From: Streptomyces sp. WZ-12
GTDB lineage: Bacteria > Actinomycetota > Actinomycetes > Streptomycetales > Streptomycetaceae
Direction: 5' to 3'
NCBI RefSeq assembly: GCF_028898845.1
Contig: NZ_CP118574.1
Location: 1,984,001 to 2,048,000 of the forward strand
Length of the DNA: 64,000 nt
This document shows positions 33,281-42,758 of this stretch, one piece after another. The notes under the pieces were generated by a model. The model saw nothing but the letters and a program-made list of their open reading frames with translations, was not told the DNA's origin and did no database searches. Made by a program: the position numbers and the translations under genes. How positions within the stretch are numbered: position 1 is the stretch's first letter; each line of letters starts with the position of its first letter.

Positions 33281-35554
33281 ATGACCACCACCAGTCCCGG
33301 CGCCGCCGAGGTCGAGCTCGCCATCGGCGGGATGACCTGCGCCTCCTGCGCCGCCCGGATCGAGAAGAAGCTCAACCGCATGGACGGCGTCGAGGCGAGA
33401 GTCAACTACGCGACCGAGAAGGCGAAGGTCGTCTTCCGGAGCGACGTCTCGGTCGGGGACCTGATCGCGACGGTGGAGGCCACCGGGTACAGCGCGCAGG
33501 AGCCGGCGCCGGTCGCCCCCGCCGCGGGTGGCGACGCCGTGGACGGCGCACAGGGCGGCGGCGAGCCGGATGCGCTGCGGTCGTTGCGCCAGCGGCTGAT
33601 CACCGCGGTGGCGCTGGCGGTGCCGGTGATCGCCCTGGCGATGGTGCCGGCGCTGCAGTTCACCTACTGGCAGTGGCTGTCGCTGACGCTGACCGCGCCG
33701 GTCGTCACGTATGCCGCCTGGCCGTTCCACCGGGCCGCATGGACCAACGCCCGGCACGGCGCGGCCACCATGGACACCCTGATCTCGCTCGGCACTTCGG
33801 CCGCGTTCCTCTGGTCGCTGTGGGCGCTGTTCTTCGGGACGGCCGGCATGCCCGGCATGACCCACCCGTTCGAGCTGACCATCGCCCGCACCGACGGCGC
33901 CGGCAACATCTACCTGGAGGCGGCCGCCGGCGTCACCGCCTTCATCCTGGCCGGCCGGTACTTCGAGGCGCGCGCCAAGCGCAAGGCGGGCGCGGCGCTC
34001 AAGGCGCTGCTGGAGCTGGGCGCGAAGGACGTCACGGTGCTGCGCGGAGGGCGCGAAGTGACCGTGCCGATCGGGGAGTTGCGGGTCGGGGACCGGTTCC
34101 TGGTGCGGCCGGGCGAGAAGATCGCGACGGACGGCACGGTGGTGGACGGCGCGTCGGCCGTGGACGCCTCGATGCTGACCGGCGAGTCGGTGCCGGTGGA
34201 GGTCGCGGTCGGCGACGCCGTCACCGGCGCGACCCTGAACGTCGGCGGGCGGCTGGTCGTCGAGGCCACCCGGGTCGGCGCGGACACCCAACTCGCCCGG
34301 ATGGCCAAGCTGGTGGAGGACGCGCAGAACGGCAAGGCGGCCGCGCAGCGGCTGGCCGACAAGATCTCCGCGGTGTTCGTCCCGGTCGTGATCGCGCTGG
34401 CGCTGGCCACCCTCGGCTTCTGGATCGTCAGCGGCGCCGGGCTGACCGCCGCGTTCACCGCCGCGGTCGCGGTGTTGATCATCGCCTGCCCGTGCGCCCT
34501 GGGGCTCGCCACGCCGACCGCGCTGCTGGTCGGCACCGGGCGCGGCGCCCAACTCGGCATCCTCATCAAGGGCCCTGAGGTCCTGGAGTCCACCCGCAAG
34601 GTCGACACCGTCGTCCTGGACAAGACCGGCACGGTGACCACCGGACGGATGACGCTGCTGGCCACGCACACCACGGCCGGCACCGACCGGGCCGGAGTGC
34701 TGCGACTGGCCGGCGCGTTGGAGCACTCCTCCGAGCATCCGATCGCCCGGGCGGTGGCGGCCGGCGCGAGCGCCGAGGTGGGCGCCCTGCCGACGCCGGA
34801 GGATTTCGCGGGCGTCGCGGGGCTGGGCGTGCAGGGGGTCGTCGAGGGGCATGCCGTGCTGGTCGGCCGGGAGCAGTTGCTGACCGAGTGGGCCATCGCG
34901 CTCCCCGAGGAGCTGGCGCGGGCCAAGGCGGCGGCCGAGGCGGCCGGGCGGACCGCGGTCGCGGTGGCCTGGGACGGCGCGGCCCGGGCGGTGTTGGAGG
35001 TGGCCGACGGCGTCAAGGAGACCAGTGCGGAGGCGATCCGGCGGCTGCGCGGGCTCGGGCTGACGCCGGTGCTGCTGACCGGTGACAACGCGGCGGTGGC
35101 CCACTCGGTCGCGGCCGAGGTCGGCATCGACCCGGAGCGGGTGATCGCCGAGGTGCTGCCGCGGGACAAGGTCGAGGTCGTCAAGCGCCTTCAGCAGGAG
35201 GGCCGTTCGGTCGCGATGGTCGGGGACGGCGTGAACGACGCGGCGGCGCTGGCCCAGGCGGACCTGGGGCTGGCGATGGGCACCGGGACCGACGCGGCCA
35301 TCGAGGCCGGCGACCTGACGCTGGTGCGCGGCGACCTGCGCACCGCGGCGGACGCGATCCGGCTCTCCCGGCGCACCCTGGGCACCATCAAGTCCAACCT
35401 CTTCTGGGCCTTCGCCTACAACGTGGCGGCCCTGCCGCTGGCCGCCTCCGGCCTGCTCAACCCGATGATCGCGGGCGCCGCGATGGCCTTCTCCTCGGTC
35501 TTCGTGGTCGGCAACAGCCTGCGGCTGCGCGGATTCCGGGCGGCGGGCGACTGA
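33281..35554 (+). CDS. Copper-translocating P1B-type ATPase (CopA-like)
   Basis: A 757-residue heavy-metal ATPase. One N-terminal metal-binding domain has [13 protein letters not shown] (CxxC). Helices follow; the transmembrane metal site is [10 protein letters not shown] with Cys403 and Cys405; phosphorylation site DKTGT (Asp447); SEHPIARA (P1B-specific HP loop); [11 protein letters not shown] hinge. CPC and the single CxxC domain suit Cu(I) export. ATG 33281 follows AGGAGCAG. It stands alone, without a copper chaperone or csoR next to it. Regulation is likely through the palindromes just upstream. Confidence 0.95.
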   Translation: MTTTSPGAAEVELAIGGMTCASCAARIEKKLNRMDGVEARVNYATEKAKVVFRSDVSVGDLIATVEATGYSAQEPAPVAPAAGGDAVDGAQGGGEPDALRSLRQRLITAVALAVPVIALAMVPALQFTYWQWLSLTLTAPVVTYAAWPFHRAAWTNARHGAATMDTLISLGTSAAFLWSLWALFFGTAGMPGMTHPFELTIARTDGAGNIYLEAAAGVTAFILAGRYFEARAKRKAGAALKALLELGAKDVTVLRGGREVTVPIGELRVGDRFLVRPGEKIATDGTVVDGASAVDASMLTGESVPVEVAVGDAVTGATLNVGGRLVVEATRVGADTQLARMAKLVEDAQNGKAAAQRLADKISAVFVPVVIALALATLGFWIVSGAGLTAAFTAAVAVLIIACPCALGLATPTALLVGTGRGAQLGILIKGPEVLESTRKVDTVVLDKTGTVTTGRMTLLATHTTAGTDRAGVLRLAGALEHSSEHPIARAVAAGASAEVGALPTPEDFAGVAGLGVQGVVEGHAVLVGREQLLTEWAIALPEELARAKAAAEAAGRTAVAVAWDGAARAVLEVADGVKETSAEAIRRLRGLGLTPVLLTGDNAAVAHSVAAEVGIDPERVIAEVLPRDKVEVVKRLQQEGRSVAMVGDGVNDAAALAQADLGLAMGTGTDAAIEAGDLTLVRGDLRTAADAIRLSRRTLGTIKSNLFWAFAYNVAALPLAASGLLNPMIAGAAMAFSSVFVVGNSLRLRGFRAAGD

Positions 35555-35563
35555 CCTCCGTAG

Positions 35564-35587
35564 CCGGCGGCGGGGCCGCGCCGCCGG
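35564..35587. terminator. Nine-base stem-loop between convergent genes
   Basis: Arms CCGGCGGCG and CGCCGCCGG around GGGCCG, just after the copper ATPase stop codon and before the convergent MarR stop. A good candidate for a terminator acting in both directions. Confidence 0.55.
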
Positions 35588-35630
35588 GACCTCAGCGGTG
35601 GTCGTCCCGTTCGGTGCCGACCCGGAGCGA

Positions 35631-36071
35631 CTACTCCCCCTTCGGCGGGTGCGTCATCGCCCGTTGCAGCAGGCGCTGGAGGGCACCCTTCTCCTCCCGG
35701 CTCAGCGCGGCGAGCGGGGATTCCGCGTCGAGCAGCGCCAGCAGCCGCTCGCGGAGCTCGACGCCCCGCGGGGTGAGGACCAGTTGCTTGGCGCGGCGGT
35801 CGGTGGGGTGCGCGCGGCGCTCGATCAGCTCCTGCTTCTCCAGCTTGTCGACGACGAAGGTGGTGTTGGAGGGCTCGCAGGTCATCCGCGCGGCCAGCTC
35901 CCGCATGGTCATCGGCCCGGCCAACTCGCGCAGCGCGACGGCCTGGGGCGCGGTGAGGCCCAACGTGGCGGCACGCCGGCGGATGTGCTCGGAGATCTGC
36001 TGGGCCATCCCGTTCACCAGGCCGCACAGTTGGCGCTCCGCGAGGGCCTGCGCCTCCGGGTCGGTGGTCAT
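35631..36071 (-). CDS. MarR-family transcriptional regulator
   Basis: A 146-residue regulator: LGLTAPQAVALRELAGPMTMRELAARMTCEPSNTTFVVDKLEKQELIERR forms the winged helix, and AHPTDRRAKQLVLTPRG is the wing with the conserved D-x-R. No strong ribosome site precedes ATG 36071, so a leaderless message is possible. It is divergent from an MBL-fold hydrolase gene, with a 19-base palindrome in between, the classic autoregulated MarR layout. Confidence 0.93.
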   Translation of the reverse strand: MTTDPEAQALAERQLCGLVNGMAQQISEHIRRRAATLGLTAPQAVALRELAGPMTMRELAARMTCEPSNTTFVVDKLEKQELIERRAHPTDRRAKQLVLTPRGVELRERLLALLDAESPLAALSREEKGALQRLLQRAMTHPPKGE

Positions 36072-36110
36072 GGGCCCATCGTAACAAGCGCATGCAACCT
36101 AAATATTCCG

Positions 36111-36129
36111 AGCTTGAATGATTCAAGCT
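36111..36129. promoter_or_regulatory. MarR operator candidate, AGCTTGAAT-G-ATTCAAGCT
   Basis: A perfect 9-base inverted repeat with a 1-base centre, 40 bases from the MarR start and 117 bases from the hydrolase start. AT-rich in a GC-rich context and of the length typical for MarR dimers, it likely controls both genes. Confidence 0.7.
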
Positions 36130-36245
36130 TGATGCTTATGGTGGTGTGGTCGCCGCCCCGAGCGGACCGGCGCCGGCATCCCTGCCGCCGCGCCCGGATG
36201 TCCAACATCCCTCGTTCGCACCGTACTTCAGGAGGACCAGCCGCC

Positions 36246-37136
36246 ATGAGCACTTCCGCCCCGAGCCAGGACGAACGACTGCGCCGACCCGCCACCCGCC
36301 GCTCGCTGCGGCTCGGCGAGACGACGGTGACGTACCTGCCCGACGGCACCGCACAACTGATCCCGCGCCGCTGGCTCCCGGACACCACCGACGCGGTGTG
36401 GGCCGCCCATCCCGAATACCTCGACGCCACCGGCAACTTGGCGGCCGGCGTCGGCGGGCTCCTCGTGGAGCGGGACGGCCGCGCCCTGTTGATCGACGCC
36501 GGCCTCGGGCCGCTGTCGCCCGCGCCCGATTCCGACCGACCGGTGGGCGCGTTGCACGGCGGCGCGCTGCTGGACAGCCTCGCCGCCCACGGCCGGGCCG
36601 CGTCGGACATCGAAGCGGTGGCCTTCACCCACCTCCACCCCGACCACATCGGCTGGGCCTGGCACCCCGCCCCGGGCGACGACCGCCCGGCCTTCACACA
36701 CGCCGACTACCTGGTCACCGAGCCCGAGTGGCACCAGCGCCACCTCCTCGAAGCACACGGCATCGACGACCGGATACTCTCCGCGCTGGCGCCCCGCGTG
36801 CGGACCGTGACGGACGGAGAGGAGGTCTTCCCCGGCGTCCACGTCATGTTCCTGACCGGCCACACGGCCGGGCACGCGGTCTACGTCATCTCCTCGGGCG
36901 GGCAGCGGCTGATCGCCTTCGGCGACGCCCTGCACTCGCCGATCCAGGTGGACCACCCGGAGTGGTCGGTGGCCGTCGACCACGACCCCGCCCTGGCCGC
37001 CGACGCCCGCCGCCAACTCCTCGCCGAGCTCCGCGAGCCGGACACCCTGGGCTTCGGCATCCACTTCGCGGACGTGGTGTTCGGCCGGGTCGGACCGGTC
37101 GGCGAGCGCCCTGCCTGGCGCCCGCTCGACGACTGA
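36246..37136 (+). CDS. MBL-fold metallo-hydrolase
   Basis: A 296-residue metallo-beta-lactamase-fold enzyme. Metal motifs: FTHLHPDHIGW (HxHxDH), GHTAGHAVY and FGDALHSP, with LLIDAGLG at the second strand. This looks like the lactonase/glyoxalase II-like branch. ATG 36246 follows GGAGGACCAGCC. It is divergent from a MarR gene with a shared palindrome, so it is probably induced by a small molecule that MarR senses. Substrate unknown. Confidence 0.9.
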   Translation: MSTSAPSQDERLRRPATRRSLRLGETTVTYLPDGTAQLIPRRWLPDTTDAVWAAHPEYLDATGNLAAGVGGLLVERDGRALLIDAGLGPLSPAPDSDRPVGALHGGALLDSLAAHGRAASDIEAVAFTHLHPDHIGWAWHPAPGDDRPAFTHADYLVTEPEWHQRHLLEAHGIDDRILSALAPRVRTVTDGEEVFPGVHVMFLTGHTAGHAVYVISSGGQRLIAFGDALHSPIQVDHPEWSVAVDHDPALAADARRQLLAELREPDTLGFGIHFADVVFGRVGPVGERPAWRPLDD

Positions 37137-37350
37137 CCCGCGCCCGGTCGGCCCGGCCCGCCCCGGCGCGCCAACTGCCGCCCCGGGCAAGGCCGCCGCC
37201 CGCTCACGACGTGTGGTTGGTCCACCCGGCCGAGCCGACCGACGACGTGCTGGCGCGGCTGGCTGCCGCCATGCGGCGCAGCGGCGTCGGAATCGCCGTC
37301 GGCCTCGGCGTCGCCGTACGCGACGGCGACCCCAGCATCCCGGCCGTCGG
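37137..37350. other. Short intergenic stretch
   Basis: Between convergent 3' ends. It contains readable frames on both strands but none with a ribosome site, sensible start or family resemblance. I see nothing functional beyond possible termination signals. Confidence 0.4.
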
Positions 37351-39108
37351 CTACGGCGCACCCCCGTCCGCACCATCCCGTTCCCGCCGCACCTCCGCGA
37401 CGAGCCGACCCACCTCGTCCTCGGGCAGCGCGACGGCCTCGACGACGGCGTGAATCCGGGCGGAGAAGCGGGGCGTGCGCCGGTGGCCCGATCGCCAAGA
37501 CCCGTTCTCCGAAGGGGAGTTACCCGTTCCGGCATCGACCCCGGCGGAGGCCGACCCGGCGTCGGCGGCCAGGCAGGACAACGAGCCGGAGACCGAGCCT
37601 GCGTCCAGGGGAAACCCCACCCGGTCACTGGTGCACGAGCCTGCGTCCCGCCCGCCGATGACGACAGTCGCGCGCAGTACGGCGATGACGGGCCGGTCGG
37701 CGCCACGGGCCCGGGCCGCGGGCTCCAGCCGTGCGGTGAACCGCTCGGTGACGGCACACCCGTCGGGTCCACAGTCGAGATCGCCCGCGTCGTCGCGGGA
37801 GACGGCGACCCCGCCGTCGAGCGCGGCGCCCAGCCGTCCGGCCTCCCGCGCCAGGGTGTCGTACACCGTGCCGACCTGGTCATCGGAGAGCGGGGTCAAC
37901 GTCATCCCCACGGAGTCGTCGCCCTTCAGGGGGCCGACGGTGACCTTCGACGGCGCCGCCGGGGACGACGCGCCGCGCTTCCGGGGCGGCGCGGAGTGCG
38001 CGGCGGGGGCGTACGGCTTCAGCCCAAGTACCCGGTAGGGCTTGCCCTTTGAGACCAGCAGGCTGCCGGCCGTGGTGTCGATGCGCAGCGCCGGCACCCC
38101 GTCCACGGACTCGGGCTTGCGCCCGGCGCCCTTCGGGTCGGGCAGCGCATGGGTGGCGCTCAGGGCGCTCCGGAGTTGCGCCGCCAGGTCGGCCGGCGAC
38201 CGGAAGCGGTCGGCCTGCCGGACGGCGGCGGCCTCTCCCGGGTCGTCGACGGTCCATTCGGTGGGCTGGGAGCGGTCCGACGAGACGCCGTTGGTCGGTA
38301 TACCGTCCGGCGACGCCGTGTCTGACGTTGGGTCACCCGACGGCGTCCCGCCCGCGTCGCTCGCACCACCCGGGTCCCCCTCGTCGGGGGGCGGCTGCCG
38401 ACGGGTGAACGTCTGGCCGCCGATCCGGAGGACTCCCCTGGCCTGGTCGCCGAGGGTTCCCGTGAGCATCCCGGACCGGGAGACCCACACGTCGCGCTGC
38501 TCCCCGGTGCGGGTCGAGGTCTCCTGGTAGCGCAGACCGCGGGCCCCGGCCAGGTTGTCCAGCGCCTGGAGGAAGGGGGCACGGTCCGCGGCTCCCTTCG
38601 GGGCCGTGGTCGGGGGCACGTTGGGGACCGTGGTCGCACCCCACGGGTCCGAGCCCACGTACACGATCAACAGGGCGAGCACACCGAGCACCACGATGCC
38701 GGCGAGGAGCACCTTACGCACCGGGGCCGGCACCGTCGGTTCCAGAGCCGGGTCGGCGGGGAGCGCGTGCTCGCTCCCTCTGCCGTGCGGGTCCGCGGTC
38801 GGCGCTCCCGGAGGGACGACACCCCAGGTCGCCGCCTCCGAGACGGCCGCAACCGGCCGGGCGGACTGGCGGGAGGGTCCCGGAGCGGGCCGCGGAGCGG
38901 ATTGCGCACCGGACCGTGGCTCGGATTGCGCACCGGACCGCGGAGCGGCTCGCGGGCCGGATCGCGTGGGCGACGGCCGCGCCGCCCGCCCCGGTTCCGT
39001 GGCCAGCGGGGACGGTCGCCCCAATGGTGGCGGCACCGCCCGCGGTGTCCCCCGCCAGGTGGGCAGCTCCGGCGTTCCCGATCCGTTCTTCCCGTTGTGA
39101 TCGCCCAC
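37351..39108 (-). CDS. Single-pass membrane protein with large exported domain, unknown function
   Basis: A 585-residue protein. Residues 1-125 are cytoplasmic and Pro/Arg/Ala-rich with a repeated SGAQSEPR-like motif; one transmembrane segment spans about 130-152 (KVLLAGIVVLGVLALLIVYVG); the rest is exported. The exported part has ALDNLAGARGLRYQET and TLGDQARGVLRIGGQTFTRR, a Gly/Asp/Pro linker, and later LTPLSDDQVGTVYDTLAREAG and cysteine pairs (DCGPDGCAV; SCTSD ... LSCLA). GTG 39108 follows GGGGGAG. It is divergent from the vWA-PP2C-kinase operon and may be a target or partner. No family recognised. Confidence 0.8.
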   Translation of the reverse strand: MGDHNGKNGSGTPELPTWRGTPRAVPPPLGRPSPLATEPGRAARPSPTRSGPRAAPRSGAQSEPRSGAQSAPRPAPGPSRQSARPVAAVSEAATWGVVPPGAPTADPHGRGSEHALPADPALEPTVPAPVRKVLLAGIVVLGVLALLIVYVGSDPWGATTVPNVPPTTAPKGAADRAPFLQALDNLAGARGLRYQETSTRTGEQRDVWVSRSGMLTGTLGDQARGVLRIGGQTFTRRQPPPDEGDPGGASDAGGTPSGDPTSDTASPDGIPTNGVSSDRSQPTEWTVDDPGEAAAVRQADRFRSPADLAAQLRSALSATHALPDPKGAGRKPESVDGVPALRIDTTAGSLLVSKGKPYRVLGLKPYAPAAHSAPPRKRGASSPAAPSKVTVGPLKGDDSVGMTLTPLSDDQVGTVYDTLAREAGRLGAALDGGVAVSRDDAGDLDCGPDGCAVTERFTARLEPAARARGADRPVIAVLRATVVIGGRDAGSCTSDRVGFPLDAGSVSGSLSCLAADAGSASAGVDAGTGNSPSENGSWRSGHRRTPRFSARIHAVVEAVALPEDEVGRLVAEVRRERDGADGGAP

Positions 39109-39246
39109 GCTGACTCCCCCGAGTCGCTTCCGCCCGTCTCCGCCCTTTGGGAAGATACGGCAGCGAGGAGGGCGCTCATAGAGAGCAAACTCCTTACGCT
39201 AGAAGCGAGTTGACGCGACACAACAGAGACGGGGGAGCGGATCTGT

Positions 39247-39930
39247 ATGGCTGAGGCGAGGGGTGTGTTGCTGCCGGCCTATGTGCTGGCCGACGAGTCC
39301 GGTTCGATGGGCCCGTACCAGAGTGAGCTGTCCGGCGGTCTGATCTCGCTGTGCGAGGGGCTGCGGGCCGAGCCGATGATCGCGGCCAAGCTGCGACTGG
39401 CGATCCTGGGATTCTCCGACGACGTGCAGGTCCGGCTCGCGGTGGCGGACATGCGCACGGAGACCACCCTGCCGAAGGTGGTCATCCGGGGCCTGACCAA
39501 CTACGAGGCGGTCTTCGACGACCTGTTGGCCCGGATTCCGTCCGATGTGCAGTGGCTGCGCGGCGAGGGCTACAAGGTGCACCGCCCGGTGGTGTTCTTC
39601 CTCAGCGACGGGCAGCCGACCGACGGCGGGAGTTGGCGGGGCCCGCACGCCAGGCTGATCGACAAGTCCCAGACACCGACCGCGCCCAACATCGTCGCCT
39701 GCGGCATCGGCGACGCCCAGCCCGCCACCATGGTCGAGGTGGCGACCCGCCCGGAGTTCGCCTTCGTGGCCAAGCCCGGGACCGACATCGGCCAGGCGGT
39801 CGCCGAGTTCTTCCATGCGCTCACCTCCAGCCTGGTCGCCTCGGGCCACGCCCTGAGCTCGGGCAGCCCGCAGTTGGTGGTGAACCGCCCGGACCAATTC
39901 ACCATGGCCATCGACGAGGTGGGGCAGTGA
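39247..39930 (+). CDS. vWA-domain protein (TerY-like)
   Basis: A 227-residue protein consisting of one von Willebrand factor A domain. The metal-ion-dependent adhesion site is complete: ADESGSM (DxSxS), then a Thr in GLTNYE and the Asp in FLSDGQPTDGG. The end is VGQ. The closest class is TerY-like vWA of tellurite/phage stress systems. It begins a three-gene run with PP2C and kinase; its stop overlaps the next start (GTGA). Probably an adaptor that presents protein targets to the kinase and phosphatase; this role is inferred from the family context. Confidence 0.9.
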   Translation: MAEARGVLLPAYVLADESGSMGPYQSELSGGLISLCEGLRAEPMIAAKLRLAILGFSDDVQVRLAVADMRTETTLPKVVIRGLTNYEAVFDDLLARIPSDVQWLRGEGYKVHRPVVFFLSDGQPTDGGSWRGPHARLIDKSQTPTAPNIVACGIGDAQPATMVEVATRPEFAFVAKPGTDIGQAVAEFFHALTSSLVASGHALSSGSPQLVVNRPDQFTMAIDEVGQ

Positions 39931-40895
39931 CCCCTCCCGCCGGCGAGGGCCCCACGACGGCGCACCACACTCCGCGCCGCCAGGCACCGCCCGTACCGGC
40001 CACCTCCGAGCCCCCGCCCTGGCAACGCGTCACGGTGGGCGAACCAGGCCCCGAGTTCGAGGCCCGGCCCCCGGGCCAGTACGCCTTCGAATTCCCCGAC
40101 ACCGAATGTGACGGCTGGTCAACTCACCTTTTCGCACTGCGCTTTGCCACCGTCCGGGGCGCAAAGCACCGCTACTACCGACAGCCGCGGCAGGACGCCG
40201 CCCGTGCCGCGGCGCACGAGTCGACCGGCGGCGTCGCCTTCGCCGTCGCGGACGGCGTCTCCAGCGCCAGCAGCTCCGAGCTCGGCGCCGTCGAGGCGTG
40301 CCGGGCCGCCCTGGAACGGATGCTCCACCTGGCTTCCGCGTCCGAGCGGCGACTGGACTTCCGGGACGTGGCCGAGCACGCCGCGACACGCCTCCGCGAG
40401 CTGGCGAAGTGGCGGCTGAACGGGCGGGAGCCCGAGCCGGGCGAGGTGGCGGGCCTGTACGCGACGACGTTGGTGGCCGGCGTCGCGCGCCCCGAACCGG
40501 CGGGCCCGGTGGTCGAGCTGTTCCGCATCGGGGACTCGTGTGCCTGGATCCTGGACCTGACCACCGGGCGGTACCGGGAGCTGTTCGGCTCCAAGACCGG
40601 CTCGGCCGCTCCGCTGGTGTCCAACGAGGTCACCCCGCTGCCCCACGTCCCCGATCCGCCCGAGCACGCCCGCGTCCAACTCACCGCACACCAGGTGCTG
40701 TTGGTCGGCACGGACGGCTTCTCGGACCCGCTCGGCGACGGCGACGGCCAGGTGGGCGCGCTCTTCGCCCGCCACCTCGCCGCCCCGCCCGCGCCCGCCT
40801 GGCTCGCGCACCTGTTGGACTTCTCCCGGGAGACCTTCGACGACGACCGGACCCTGCTGGCGGTCTGGCCGCGCGGCACGGCGGCCCCGCGATGA
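39927..40895 (+). CDS. PP2C-family protein phosphatase
   Basis: A 322-residue protein with a Pro-rich N terminus (residues 1-60) and a PP2C-like domain: GVAFAVADGVSSASSSELGA holds the metal-binding Asp-Gly pair, then YATTLVAGVA, LFRIGDSCAWIL and VLLVGTDGFSDPLGDGDG, and the last metal-site segment FDDDRTLLAV. It is coupled by overlaps to vWA upstream and kinase downstream, so it presumably reverses phosphorylation by that kinase. Confidence 0.9.
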   Translation: MTPPAGEGPTTAHHTPRRQAPPVPATSEPPPWQRVTVGEPGPEFEARPPGQYAFEFPDTECDGWSTHLFALRFATVRGAKHRYYRQPRQDAARAAAHESTGGVAFAVADGVSSASSSELGAVEACRAALERMLHLASASERRLDFRDVAEHAATRLRELAKWRLNGREPEPGEVAGLYATTLVAGVARPEPAGPVVELFRIGDSCAWILDLTTGRYRELFGSKTGSAAPLVSNEVTPLPHVPDPPEHARVQLTAHQVLLVGTDGFSDPLGDGDGQVGALFARHLAAPPAPAWLAHLLDFSRETFDDDRTLLAVWPRGTAAPR

Positions 40896-42505
40896 CCGCG
40901 GACCGCACCCCCACCGTCGACCACGCCACGCTCACCCTGGGCCGCCAACTCGGCCAGGGCGGCCAGGGCACGGTGTACGAGGTGCCGCACAAGAAGATCA
41001 ACCAGGCGCACGGCGACGGCTGGGACGTCGTCTACAAGGAGTACCGCGCCGAGGTACTGCCCCAACTCGACGCCGCCGCGCTCGCCGCGCGGGTGGCGCT
41101 GCTCGGCGAACTGGACGCCACGGACGGCCGCTGGCTGTGCGAGAAGACCGCCTGGCCGGCGGCCGTCGTCGAACGCGGCGGCAACGCCTGCGGCTTCCTG
41201 ATGCGCGCCGTCCCCGACCGCTTCCGCTTCACCCTGCGGAGTCTGCACGGAAGTTCGGGCACCCGCCGACTGGCGAACCTGGAGTACCTCCTCAACGAGG
41301 ACGGCTACGTCGCCGGCATCGGTCTGAGCATCAGCGAACGGGACCGGCTCCTGCTGCTGGCCGACCTGGCGGCCACGCTCGACCGCTTCCACCGGATCGG
41401 CATCACGGTCGGCGACCTCTCCCCCAAGAACCTGCTGTTCACCACCGCCCCCAGGCCCGAGTGCTTCCTCATCGACAGCGACGCCATGGGCCTGCGGGGC
41501 ACCACCGTGCTGCCCCAGGCGGAGACGCCCGACTGGCAGGTCCCGAACGGCGAGGAGAGGGCCACCCGGGCCGGCGACGTCCACAAGCTGGGCCTGCTCG
41601 CGGTCCGGCTGTTCGCCCGCGAGCAGACCACCACCGATCCCGCCGCCCTGGCCGGACTGAGCGCCGCGCTGGGCGACTTGGCCCGCGCCAGTCACCGTCC
41701 GGACCCGGCCCAACGGCCGACGCCGTCCCAATGGGCCGAGCAGCTCACCGCGGCCAGCGCCACCGCCTCCACCCTCCCCGCCAAGGGCGCGCCCACCCGG
41801 CGCCGGGCCGGACGCCCCGGCGGGCCCCCGCCGCCCCGCCCGCGGACGCCCAACCGGCCGCCCGGCCAGGCATCCGGCCCGGGCACCACACCCTCCGCCA
41901 CGAAGCCCCCGGCCCGTGCGGCGGCCGCCGGCCTCATCGTCGCCGCCGTGGCCGTGCTCGTCGCGCTGCTCATCCCGCACGGCAACGACTCGTCCGACAC
42001 CAACGCCAACTCCTCGTCCACGTACACCACTTCGCACGCCGACACCCCGACCGGCACCGAGCCGGCGTGGATGCACACCACGCCCTACACCCCCGCCACG
42101 ACGTACGCCCCGACGACCTACGCGCCCCCGGGCACCTACTCCCCGCCCCCCTACACCTACTCCCCCGTGCCCTATCCGACGACCGCCCCGGCCGTGCCCC
42201 CGCCGCCCCCGCCGGACTACTTCGGCGCCATCGCCGTGGGAACCGACGGCGGCTACGGCACGGCCTGGAACTACCACTCCATGAGCGGCGCCAGTCAGGG
42301 TGCACTGTCCAGATGTTCCAGCTACAGCACCGGCTGCAAGGTCCTGACGGCGTTCGAGAACAAGTGCGGCGCCTTCGCCTACAACTCCGCAACCCGCCAA
42401 TACTGGGGCGGTAGCGGCGCCACCCGGGCCGAGGCCGAATCCAACGCCATCTCCCATGCCGGCGGCGGGCGTTGGATCACCTCGGTGTGCACCACGGGCT
42501 CCTGA
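40892..42505 (+). CDS. Transmembrane Ser/Thr kinase-like protein with extracellular DUF4189 domain
   Basis: A 537-residue protein. Kinase-like domain: GQLGQGGQGTVY (glycine loop, about residues 17-27), VVYKEY (Lys), VGDLSPKNLLF with Asp175 in the HRD position (GITVGD in place of HRD), and LIDSDAM in place of DFG. It ends before residue 300. A Pro/Arg linker, a transmembrane helix (about 345-365), and a Thr/Tyr/Pro-rich outer stalk (TTPYTPATTYAPTTYAP) lead to a C-terminal DUF4189-like domain with several Cys (FGAIAVGTDGGYGTAWNY ... GCKVLTAFENKCGAFA). The atypical DSD motif resembles TerY-P system kinases. ATG overlaps the phosphatase stop. Activity is likely but not certain. Confidence 0.88.
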   Translation: MTADRTPTVDHATLTLGRQLGQGGQGTVYEVPHKKINQAHGDGWDVVYKEYRAEVLPQLDAAALAARVALLGELDATDGRWLCEKTAWPAAVVERGGNACGFLMRAVPDRFRFTLRSLHGSSGTRRLANLEYLLNEDGYVAGIGLSISERDRLLLLADLAATLDRFHRIGITVGDLSPKNLLFTTAPRPECFLIDSDAMGLRGTTVLPQAETPDWQVPNGEERATRAGDVHKLGLLAVRLFAREQTTTDPAALAGLSAALGDLARASHRPDPAQRPTPSQWAEQLTAASATASTLPAKGAPTRRRAGRPGGPPPPRPRTPNRPPGQASGPGTTPSATKPPARAAAAGLIVAAVAVLVALLIPHGNDSSDTNANSSSTYTTSHADTPTGTEPAWMHTTPYTPATTYAPTTYAPPGTYSPPPYTYSPVPYPTTAPAVPPPPPPDYFGAIAVGTDGGYGTAWNYHSMSGASQGALSRCSSYSTGCKVLTAFENKCGAFAYNSATRQYWGGSGATRAEAESNAISHAGGGRWITSVCTTGS

Positions 42506-42579
42506 CGACGCTCCTGGCGCCGCCCGGGGCCTCTGCTCGGTGCCGGGCACCCCGGGCCCGGCCGTCCGTCCATCCGTCG

Positions 42580-42693
42580 TCAGTTGGCGCGCTCGTAGTG
42601 GTACCCGTTGCCGTGCGCGGGTCCCACGTCGTGGCGGATGCCGCCGAACTCCCCACGGCCGGAGGGGCATTGCTACAACACGAACGGCTCCCC
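42580..42693 (-). pseudogene. Possible gene remnant (tail of a small protein)
   Basis: On the minus strand the last 25 codons before a TGA at 42580-42582 read CPSGRGEFGGIRHDV then GPAHGNGYHYERAN, which has the look of a real, conserved protein end, and the bases just upstream continue in frame (DTVGEPFVL) across a TAG. There is no start or ribosome site. This may be a decayed gene; the claim rests only on sequence texture. Confidence 0.25.
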
Positions 42694-42758
42694 GACGGTG
42701 TCAACCCCCGGCGCAGGCCCGGCCACCGCCCGCCGAGCCCGGTCCCCTCGTCGCGGCC

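Noticed and set aside
37137..37453. Plus-strand frame following the MBL hydrolase
   Set aside because: No ribosome site or family resemblance, and it runs into the antisense of the next gene.
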